DNA from: Mesostigma viride
Lineage: Eukaryota; Streptophyta; Mesostigmatophyceae; Mesostigmatales; Mesostigmataceae
DNA: 64,000 bases
Direction of reading: 5' to 3'
Assembly (NCBI GenBank): GCA_009746045.1
Contig: RPFO01000090.1
Location: 1,332,689-1,396,688 of the forward strand
Position 1 is the stretch's first letter. Every line of letters starts with the position of its first letter. The position numbers and the translations under genes are program-made. The notes below the pieces were generated by a model that ran no database searches, was not told the DNA's origin, and worked only from the letters and a program-made list of their open reading frames with translations. This document shows, in pieces, positions 55,107 to 64,000 of the stretch.

Positions 55107-56033
55107 TTGTCTCTTTGGTATACCTGGAAAGTTGTGAAATAATGAGCTAATTCGATAGGGAAAAAGCATGCGTCTTTTCGGCCGGGCCGGGAAATTGCGC
55201 GCAGGTCGAGCGAGCGTTGCGCGCATCGCAAGGCATTAGACGCCTCTGCGTGACCTAGCTGGAGGCAGTGAGGAGGCATCAGGTTGCGAGCCTACTAAAA
55301 ATGCATGATGGCTGCATGCCAATTTGGTTGGCACGTAGTCACGGCGGTTTCGGTTTTGGTGTAGACTTATTAGTACCTGTTGACTAAGATATTTTGTCAG
55401 AGGTTTGACCCACACTCTGCTCGAATGTGAGCTACTTGACCGGCATTGTACGAAGGTTGGCATTTTTAAGAAACTTTATCAGTTGATCATGCACTTACGT
55501 AAACCGTGCATGTCTTGTTTCATCGCAATCCTAAAAAATGCTTTTAGATTCATATGTCGTTGCATTCGTTGAGTATCATGCTGCAGCAAGCATGCCCTAT
55601 CCACCATTAGCAGGATAACTAACGTTTGGTGAAATCGGCACATAAGCGCAGGCCAGCCACCTGCCCAGAAAACCTTTGATCTCATATCGCTAGATTATCA
55701 TTCTCAATGAATGTTATCTTTCCACGTTAGTCATATGGTAATGGTTGCCATTCATGTGGGCGCTTGATAAGCTGCTTGTTATCAGCCATTTCTTTTCCGC
55801 CAATGCGAGCCGGGATGCATGTGCATCAAATAATGTTCAACCTCGATAGTGCGCTAGCTAGTAAGATATTGTATCCTTACTGTCAAGCCCACCACTATGG
55901 TAAGTATGACATGTTATCCTTCCAGTACTAGTAGGTGCTTGTCATGACATTGCACTGTGGTTCACTGACTCGTTAATGCACCTCAATGGAAGATAAGATT
56001 CCCTCTTTTCCTTCTTAGTTTTGGTTGTTTGTG

Positions 56034-56093
<60 letters not shown>

Positions 56094-56850
56094 CCCGTCA
56101 ACCTTTCTTGTTACCCTCTGTCTCCCTCCACGCAGGTCTACCTATAGATAGCCACGCGGCTCCCGCGGCCTTCGCGTCTTTCCTCTCAGACAACTACCCT
56201 AGTCCTTCCACGGCCTTGGATCGCCATGCGTCCAGGCATAGTTGTCTCACTTCATAAGATGCATCGAAATCTCCAGGAAAAGGGTGGTGTAATGCGTTGC
56301 TTTAATGAGTAATTTACATCTAAACCATGCATCGCAGGCACACAATGGCTGTCTCCGGAATAACATGAATTCAGGTAGCGTTTGGAGACCGTCCCATACA
56401 CAAGCATGGACAACAGGCTGGGTAGATGACCACAGTGTCCGCCTAAACCGGTAGGACTTTCTAAACTCTTCATAACGACCCTCTGGTGCATGCTACTATA
56501 ACCCTACTGCAAGCCAGTAACGTTCAAAGTCGCATCGGTCCACTATGCCCAGGACCCCGACCTTTGTCAGTACCCAGCCACCATGAACTGAGTGGAGCAC
56601 ATCCCGCACTCGACGGGCGTCTGCTGGCCACCAGGTGGGACTTGGACCTGTTGAGGATCAGGGCACGGACGGCAAACAGGCGGAAAAAATGGTTTCGACT
56701 TAGGACTTTTGTTTTTTGCAAAACTTAGCCCTAACCGGGAGAAGACAAGTGTACAACACGGAAACTCGTCTGTGGGGGGACGTGCTACTGATATAAGTCG
56801 TACACAGCGTACGACATCAGTGATGAAACGCCAAATCATAGGGAAAGGCT
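54179..56850. other. Intergenic region upstream of the coiled-coil gene
   Basis: Presumed promoter and 5' UTR of the minus-strand coiled-coil gene lie just above 54178. The rest holds an (AT)n run (55074-55103), a (GT)n run (56035-56089) and several words of the CAAGGAGAC element (54446-54452, 55105-55115). No gene found. Confidence 0.5.
54432..54466 (+). mobile_element. 14-bp duplication around the CTCCTTG end word
   Basis: GATAGCTATGGTTG occurs at 54432-54445 and 54453-54466 with only TCTCCTT between. This equals a target duplication flanking an almost completely 5'-truncated copy of the short element whose constant end is GTCTCCTTG. On its own it could be a chance duplication. Confidence 0.4.
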
Positions 56851-56859
56851 ATCAACAGG

Positions 56860-57897
56860 AAGTTATGAACACTCAGGATTGGACGAAAAAATGGACAGAA
56901 CCGGTAGAGGGAAAAAGATTCGCATGAAAGGCAATCAGATTCGAAACGGACGATTGGAGGAAAAAATTATCATGGAATCGAAATGGAGACGCACGATTGG
57001 ATACAAAAACGGAACAAAATATTCAGAAAGGACATTCTGGAAAGGACATGACAGCGCATACTACTGGACAGCGTCCCACGAAAAAACGAAACGTGGAGGG
57101 AAGAAGAATATCCGATATTCAGAGGCATTTGATTCCAAATGGACACGCACGATTGGAAGGAAGAATAAAATTAGGAAAGCACATGCCAGCGCATATACAA
57201 CAGGACATGGTCAAGCTGGAGAAGCCAGGCGCCAAGCCCGGCATGAGCTTGAAGACGACGACGTCGCCGCCGACGAGCTTAACCCGCGCACCACACGGCA
57301 CAGAAACTTCATTTCAAGCGATGAATCGAGCGGCGATACCGAAAATGTGGTGGAGAGAGAGGAGAGTGATGAAGGCGAGGATTCAGAGGGAGGGGAGTGT
57401 CAAAATGAAGAAAAAGAAGAAACCCGGCTTATGCCGAGCAGAGGGAGCACGACAGGGCACAACCTGTACCTACTAATGGATACCCGTGCGACTGCTGCAA
57501 TCGGATATTCACAACACCAGGGCGACGCAGACAGCACCTACGCAGCGAAGCCAGAAAAAAAGTTTCTTGGTGGTTTGTGTGGACGCTATTCTTGCATTTT
57601 GACCTTTTGCTTAATGCGTTATATCCATGCTAATTACAACTCGGCTTTCTGCTATCTGTTATGCTGGGATTTTGCAGGCACAGCAGCCAGCGTAGGGGCA
57701 CTGGTGGCAGCCGCCATATTTGCTCCGCGTACTTCGACCTCGGGGAGGAGGAGGCTGGCCTGCAGCCTGTCACTAAAAAGTTGAAAAAAGAACCTGCCAA
57801 AATTGAGTCACCTGTTGCTGACGACGCGCAACCATCATTGTACCAACAAGTGGTGGACTTTGAGAATGAGATGGAAGTAGAAATTGCCCATGGATAG
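56860..57897 (+). pseudogene. Degenerate zinc-finger-like gene remnant
   Basis: A long frame from about 56879 contains repeated words (two copies of CACGCACGATTGG; SAYYWTASHEK and SAYTTGHGQ), then an acidic stretch (SSDESSGDTENVVEREESDE). One frame shift later, near 57480-57560, it reads GYPCDCCNRIFTTPGRRRQH, a C-x2-C-x12-H half of a C2H2 finger. After an intron-like gap ending TTTTGCAG at 57678, ORF 57679-57897 reads HICSAYFDLGEEEAGLQPV then KKLKKEPAKIESP and ends DFENEMEVEIAHG; CSAYF recalls the second half of a THAP finger. Frames do not join cleanly, so it is called a remnant. Confidence 0.35.
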
Positions 57898-58798
57898 AAA
57901 ACTCCTGCACAATTACGTGTGGTGACTGACAAGTTTAATGATGCCTGGCTAGACAGGATCATAGACGGTGATGATGGTCGTGATGAGATGATTTTGTGCG
58001 GGGACTATATTGAAGTGTCGTGAAGTTATGGTGATGATGGCTGTAACATGGGGATGAAATTAAGTGACCTAAAATATTTTGAATGCAATACTTGTTGACT
58101 TGGATCATGACCCACACAATCATATCATAACTGTAACCTTATATGAATCTGGCATGGCAACATGAAATAAGCACATGTGCATTACACACAGCATAATGAT
58201 TACTTTAAGTCCCCACGTTTTTTTTTGGGAAATGCTACAAGTTTACATTTTCAGCTCTTGCATTACCCTTGGTATCTTTTTTTTTTTTGCAGGGTTGCGT
58301 TAGGAAAAAAGCACAGGACGTAAGTGTTTCAGCCGTGCAGTAACCCTTGATAGCAGCGCTTTTTTTTTGCAGGGCTGACTTAGGCAAAAAACACAAGTCC
58401 TAAGCCAAAAGCAGATTTGCGTCATAAAGGAGGTTTGGCTTTGGACTTAGGTTTTTTCCATTACTTAGGTAAGTTTGAAAAAAAAAAGTCTGAAAGTCCG
58501 GGCAAAGGTGAATACAACAAAAAATGGGGCAAACCAACCAACGACAACATTAAACGATATGCATGCACACCACAAAGACTTTCATGCCAACACACCATAA
58601 ACATTTGTGGGTCGGGGAAGAGAGCGCAAAATGTAGTGACCGCCTTTTACATATCGCGATCGCACTGAAAGCATAACATGTAAATTTGCCCATGCCTACT
58701 ATCATATGATCGCAATGCCTAGACATTTAAGGGGTGGCCCCATAAAACAACACTCGCAAAACTGACTGCCACCAATGAATCGCACATAAAATGAGTAA
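57898..58798. other. Spacer with duplicated acceptor-like tract
   Basis: At 58270-58325 and 58360-58410 a poly-T tract plus GCAGGG is followed by similar words (TTAGGAAAAAAGCACAGGAC and CTTAGGCAAAAAACACAAGT), a duplicated acceptor-like junction. The rest is AT-rich; the part nearest 58798 should be the 3' UTR of the FYVE gene. Confidence 0.5.
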
Positions 58799-61700
58799 TC
58801 AACCCAAACACCCACAAGTTCCCGATACCTGGGGTGGCAGGCGAAACGACCACCAAACCCGTACCTGAAGGTGCGTGTTGCAGCCCGGGCAGATAACCTC
58901 CTGCGTCCCAGGGGGCGGGGCAGGCGGTGGCGGCGCCGCCGGTTGATACCCATACGGCCCTGGCTGTCCCCACCCCCCCGCGCCACCGGCCGCTGGCGCA
59001 GGAGTTGGCGCCGGTGCCGACGGCGAGAGCCAATGGCGCGCTCCCTCTGACGCGCCATAGTCCGCGTAATTGGTAGCGCTCGCGGCGCCATAGCCCCCGC
59101 TGTAACTCCCTCCGCGACTGCTGCCGCCCGGTGGGGCGCCACCCATGGTCTCCACGCCCACCCCTGGCCCGTAGTTTAAGCTGGCGCCCGAAGGGTAGCT
59201 GTTGCTGTACCGGCCGCTGCTGTTGTTGTCGTAGCGGCCGGCCTCGTAACGGCCGCTGTCGTAGCGGTTGCTGGCGGAGCTGCTGGTCGCTGGCGGTTTG
59301 CTGGCTGGCTCGGCGGGGCGTGTGGCGGCGGCAGCAGCCAGAGTGGCCTGCGCGGATAATTCGCGAACGGTGCGAATCAATGGATGAGGCGTCAACGCGC
59401 AGGAGTCATATGCACAAGTAGGAGTCAGAATAAAGAAAAGGTGGTGTCCAAACAGAATGACACCAAAACATGCAGAAAACGTCACGTCCGTGCCAGATGC
59501 GACTTGCAAATGAAAAACAAGCGCACGAGAGGTGAGTGGCACTTCAAGGCAAGGGCGATCATGGGACCCTGAAGATGCCTGCAGGAAGACAGCCTGAATC
59601 CACACCGCATTGCTGACCCCCCCCGTGCATGACATTGCGAGCTCCCTATCAACCAAACGGAAAAAAAAACACTGCCTCGGTGCAACTTGGTGGCAAGCCT
59701 GGCTTGCCACATTCCAGGTTCCATCGCAACATGGCCGCCTGCCGCTGGCCCCATAGACAACCCGGACAAACAAATCACTTGTTTGAGCTACAACCGACAG
59801 CATGCTGACCAAAGGCATGAAAGGCCTTAGCCATGGTAGCAGGGCCGCAGTGAACAGTTAGCAGGCACCTTCACGACAACCAATCAGGTCCACTACGCCA
59901 CCACGGAGTGAGCACAAATTCCTACCAAGGACTTGTACAACCAAACCAAAGGAGTCATGAAAAGCACACAAACGATTAAAGCATGACAAAGTGAAGATTT
60001 AACGGACCGATGGAACAGAAAAATGAAAGAACGCAAAGGCAGATATACTGTTTTTAGCCCCCCCTAAATTCAAAGGTCAGTGGGTTTCAATGAGCCCTAG
60101 TTGGAGGGTTTCAGTGGAGGGCAGGGTTGATGGCCTTGGTGCAGCAAATGACCCTACCTCGAGCTGCTTCGCGAGGTCGTCGTGTCTAAGGCTGACCGTC
60201 GCCCCCTCCCGTGCTGATGGCTTGCTCTCGGCGCGGCTGCTACTGGCCGCAGTGCTGGCGTCTGCCCCACTCGCCTTGGCCGCTGCACCCATGGGCACAC
60301 CGCCCGCCGCGATGATTTCACGCTGAGGATTGAACACAAAGGACACGGTTCCCTCCATGGAAACGTTTGAGACAAAGTGCAAGGCCATCTAGCATTGTCA
60401 ACCCATACCATGATAGCAGGCAATTAAATACATTGAAGAGTGGGTGATTATAAACATGGGTAATTGTTGACATAGAAACTCGCGGTATGCATCCGGATGT
60501 GGAGCGAACACTTCTTCGCGCAAGAGAGAAGAGCACCGTAAGCATAAAAAGGGGACCCACCCCACCCCCTTTCACTTTTGTTTGGAAAAGAAATGGCAGC
60601 CTCCATGCATGTTGCCCAGAGAACACAACCCTTCCTCCCCTCCTCTACCCTCCCATCATGCATGCTGTGCCCATGCACTGGCGGGACTGCAATCCCATTC
60701 TTTGCATCTGCATACAAATCCCCGTTGCCCTCCACCGCGCTAATCCTATGCTCGCACCTGGCACTTGTCGCACACGCGAATGAGGTTGCCCCCGCTGGGC
60801 TCCCCGCTCACGTCCAGCCGGCCGCGCGAACACTTGTCGCAGAAGATGTCGCCGCAGCTGCGGCAGTGGTGCTGCGCGCGTGGCGGCACACGTGTGGGCA
60901 AGGAGAAGCGTGCATGCGTGTGGGCGCGGGCGGGTGGGCCGCAGAGAGGCATGCAAGGAGAAGCATGCAAGCGTGGGCAGGTTTACCCCAACAATCCAAC
61001 CACCAAGAACAGGTGGACCCTTAGGACAAGATATAGTGAAAATAACCACAGGACAAGAATACATAGGAAGATATAGGAAGACGTAGTGAGGATTCTGATG
61101 TATATGGCGGGCGTTGGAGTCACAGATGCAGCCAAATGTATGGAAAAGCCACAGCATAGAATCCCATTAGCCATGGCAAAAACAGGCTTGATACGGACAA
61201 CAACACAGCCAAGGAAAACACACCGACAAAACTACTCGCAAGTTTTCTAAACAGACGTGCTATGCTAAACAACGATATGGAGAACATTTGGGAGGCCTTA
61301 CGAAGTATGATGGCATAAACAGTACTATATCAGGATGCCGAAAACTCTGAAGACAAACCTAGGACAAGAACGTATCACATCAAAAGGAATGGCAAGTGCG
61401 TTTGTGGGACCCTGGCGACGCAACCACGGGTGGTCGCTGGAACGTGCTGCGGCAGGGATAGCAAATTGAGATATGAAAAATAAGCAGCCAGGGCTGTGAC
61501 AGACGACATTATCCCAAGCCGACGCCCTTTCATTCATTAGGGGGCAGGCTGCCTCGCGAAGCCGCAGGATATGCCATTGTAGTTGACACATAGGGGAAGT
61601 GATCGTAACTGCCCACATATTCCACGGACGATTGCGCTAATTACGGACGCAGCCAGTCCAGAGGCCAAACTAATACCCAAATAGCCACTACGAGCCTGAA

Positions 61701-63438
61701 AACAGATGCAGTCTGGTATGCTACGGAAGCTTCACATGGCAACCAAGTGGCTGGATTCCACATTATGAAGTACAGCGCTACGGAGGATCGCCCACCCTGG
61801 GGACGACTGCCAGCCCTGTCCAAGGGTTGGTCTCCATACTTGTTGGTGGGGGGGCGCCTACCTTGCGCAAGCTGAACCCAAACTCGGCGCTGCATTGCAT
61901 GCAGGACTTGACGGCCTCGTCGGGGACCTGGTTATTTTTGGTATTTGGTTGGTTATGTCGGCATTTGCCACACACGACAGCGCAGAATAGGGTGATGCAG
62001 GAGAACGCACGGGCGAGAACGGGGGTCAAAACTGGGGCGCGTATTGAAGCGCTGAGAAGCACACATCCTTGATGGTTGCTGACTGCGACCGTGCACATGC
62101 GGTGACTCTGTGTGGATGCGGCAGGTGGGCGACCCAATGGGAGATCAACCCTGTGTGAAGCAACACAGATTGACATGGCATACTACACTCCAGGGACAGG
62201 AAGAAAGCATACCCTATCATCATTACGCCGATGTTCACTCACCCAGTGCTGCGTGTCCTCCAACACTTTGTCCAGCGACTTCCCTTCCTTGACGCGCGTC
62301 GACAGCCACTCGAGGAACGCCTGCCCCTTGGTCTTGGCCGCCGCAGACGAGCCTCCACCGCCACCGCTAGAGCTCTTGGATGACTTGGCCGCGCCTGAGG
62401 AGGTGGAAGAGGTGGTGCCCTTGCCACTGCCTCCCGATGGGATGGGCTGGCCGAGCATTTCAGAAACCTGGGTGGATCCCACATGCAATGGAGAGGGTAA
62501 AAGGGCAAAACAGTTCATCGGATACCTGGCCGGATAGGACGGGAATAGGGCCGGGCGATGGACAGGGGAATAGGGCCGGGCGATGGACAGGGGAATAGGG
62601 CCGGGCGATGGACAGGGGAATAGGGTGGGGCGATGGACAGGGGAATAGGGTTGGGCGACGACTAGATGAGTAAGGCCTAGGGCAGGCATCTAATGGGCAA
62701 AAAGGGGCAAGACAACGATAGGTAAATCGTGTGAGCCATTAAGAGGCTATAGTGCTGAAAGGTAGGATTGGGCAAAGGCCAAGGCTTTCAATATTAAGTA
62801 CGGAAAACAGGGCAGCATGGGCGCCAGACCCTATAAAATATACATTAATATGGAATAAGCCAGCAATAATACGATCCCTCATGCCACAAGCAAACAGGTG
62901 AGGTACCGCCCCCCCCCCCCCCCCCCCCCCCTTCCAATTCCCCTAACTAGATCCCAACCACACTTTTTTGCGATATGCTCCCAACCATAGTATTTTGGGA
63001 TGCAGAGTTTTCGCGCGCCCACTCGTCGAATCCATGGCCACACAGTCGAGCCTTTGGCTCACCCGCACACGCGTGGCGGTTACTGTACCGACCGCTCTGC
63101 TCTTCTCACCGGCACCCGCGTGGCGGTCACTCTATCGCGCCGCTCTGCTCCTCTCACCAGCACACGCGCGGCGGTCACTGTACCGGCTCCTCTGCTCTAT
63201 GACTTTTGCAAGGCAACTCCGGAAGGCGATGCTTTCCGTTCTCGTTGGCTCCCCTCACCTGGTCACACTCTATCAGACAGTCACCCTATCGCGCCGCTCT
63301 TCTCACCTGCACACACGTGGCGGTCACTATGTCGAGCAGCTCCGTCGTGGACCGCGTGTCTGACTGGAGGTGCACGACCGTGTCCTTTGTGTCGGACGCG
63401 CCGCGCGCCCAGAACGCAAACACGGTGCCGTTTTGGAC
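58799..63438 (-). CDS. FYVE zinc-finger protein, 5' partial (at least 416 aa)
   Basis: Exons in coding order: 63307-63438, 62243-62467, 61862-61927, 60758-60871, 60158-60322, and 58799-59347 (or split by a 36-base intron 58829-58864). All six introns boundaries are phase 0. Joining exons 2-4 gives a complete FYVE domain: HWVPD (WxxD), CMQC, FSLRKHHCRSCG (RKHHCR), CDKCS and LIRVCDKC (RVC). FYVE domains bind phosphatidylinositol 3-phosphate on endosomes. Before it lies a Ser/Gly linker and a charged helix (QAFLEWLSTRVKEGKSLDKV); after it a Ser/Ala-rich part, a Tyr/Gly/Ser-rich part (RYDSGRYEAGRY), a Pro-rich stretch and a CPGC motif (EVICPGCNTHLQ). The stop is TGA at 58799-58801. The start codon was not found and probably lies beyond the window. 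Endosomal role is inferred from the domain. Confidence 0.85.
62525..62665. repeat. ~26-bp minisatellite
   Basis: Five units of GGGCCGGGCGATGGACAGGG with GAATA filler, in the intron upstream of FYVE-gene exon 2. Confidence 0.93.
62909..62931. repeat. Poly-C run
   Basis: About 22 consecutive C. Length in any assembly is unreliable. Confidence 0.9.
63055..63200 (-). repeat. Three echoes of the first FYVE-gene donor junction
   Basis: The real junction on the minus strand is GTGACCGCCACGTGTGTGCAG/GTGAGAAG (63303-63330), here split as GTGACCGCCACG and TGTGTGCAG/GTGAG. Copies near 63155 (GTGTGCTG/GTGAGAGG), 63107 (GGGTGCCG/GTGAGAAG) and 63058 (GTGTGCGG/GTGAGCC) have period about 49 and all keep a GTGAG donor. 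Confidence 0.82.
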
Positions 63439-63479
63439 CTGGGTGAGCACGGACGACGCATGAATAGGATGGTGGTGGG

Positions 63480-63690
63480 GGGGGGACAGATAGGGCGACG
63501 GGCAGGTACAGGACGATGAGGGCACACAGTTGGGAAACGTGAACACACCACAAGGGCGACAGGGGGGGACCGATAGGGCCATGGGCAGTTGAAGGAAAAA
63601 GAGCGCACAGATAGGAAACAGGGACAGAGCACCATGAGGGCGACAGGGGCAGACATAGGATAACAGAGGCCTTGGGCGGATGGAGCGTGG
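63480..63690. repeat. ~66-bp minisatellite upstream of the first visible FYVE-gene exon
   Basis: Units of GGGGGGGACAGATAGGGCGA / CCGATAGGGCCATGGGCAG with GGGAAAC.GTGA and ACACCA..AGGGCGACAGGG. No exon is recognised between here and the window end, so the gene's 5' part is probably beyond 64000. Confidence 0.8.
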
Positions 63691-63863
63691 GTGTGTGAGT
63701 ACGATACGATGGTGAGTACCTAAGTGTACATTTGATAGGCAGGGCGGGGGCGGGATGTGGGGGATCATGTGGCAGAGGAAAGGGTATAGTAGTATACGTA
63801 ATACATCAACATGTTGCCATGCCCGTCACCCTTCAATCATACATCTATCTATGTTATAATATG

Positions 63864-63945
63864 ATCGAGACAACCAGCGCAGGCCGGAATCCTACGACTG
63901 GAGAATCTGGACCATGGTAGCTCGAGCCTGCTGCTTCCCCACCCG
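63864..63945 (-). mobile_element. Diverged copy of the short CAAGGAGAC-end element
   Basis: Plus strand CGAGACAACCAGCGCAGGCC, then GGAGAATCTGGACCATGGTA and GCTCGAGCCTGC, collinear with 32531-32608 but with a small insertion (CCTACGACT). A flanking duplication is not clear. Confidence 0.7.
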
Positions 63946-64000
63946 TGTGCTTGCATAATGATACAAATACTACCCTTGCATAATGATACAAATACTACCC

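Overview
The window is nuclear DNA from a GC-rich, intron-bearing eukaryote. Genes have canonical GT-AG introns (donors mostly GTAAGT, GTGAGT or GTGGGT), there are many non-LTR retrotransposon fragments, and there are very long simple-sequence arrays. The mix fits a large-genome microalga such as a green alga, but no marker fixes the species. All gene models below come from reading frames, splice sites and exon phase only.

Left part: a 1.5 kb pyrimidine satellite (1-1545), then a one-strand gene block (2137-12762). The block has five short uninterrupted ORFs (one a MYND zinc-finger protein, two sharing a small Cys/His knuckle) and one 8-exon gene for a protein of about 1,830 residues of unknown function. 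In the five ORFs and the large gene a splice-acceptor-like AG lies at, or within five bases of, the ATG. A 22-bp imperfect palindrome recurs at least 21 times between 1607 and 11453, always in spacers or introns, often in tandem units, and was seen nowhere else in the window. Three reading-frame breaks in the large gene all lie in runs of G.

Middle part (13.3-31 kb): retrotransposon wreckage (LINE ORF1, ORF2 and 3' ends, SINE-like pieces, one LINE insertion with target-site duplication and an empty paralogous site in the same window), one intact F-box/LRR gene on the minus strand (16934-18706), a 174-bp satellite, 1.1 kb of evolving tetranucleotide arrays (23281-24402), and the last exons of a minus-strand gene (24415-25272).

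Right part (31.7-63.4 kb): two minus-strand genes stretched by repeat-filled introns. One is an 18-exon gene (54178 down to 31714) for a 1,191-residue coiled-coil protein with serine-rich ends; all 18 exons keep one frame. The other (63438 down to 58799, 5' end outside) encodes a FYVE-finger protein whose WxxD, RKHHCR and RVC signatures appear only when the exons are joined. Many exon ends in both genes are accompanied by tandem degenerate copies of the exon-intron junction itself ('junction echoes'). A separate very short element, with conserved end next to CAAGGAGAC and 12-bp flanking duplications, is scattered through the window.
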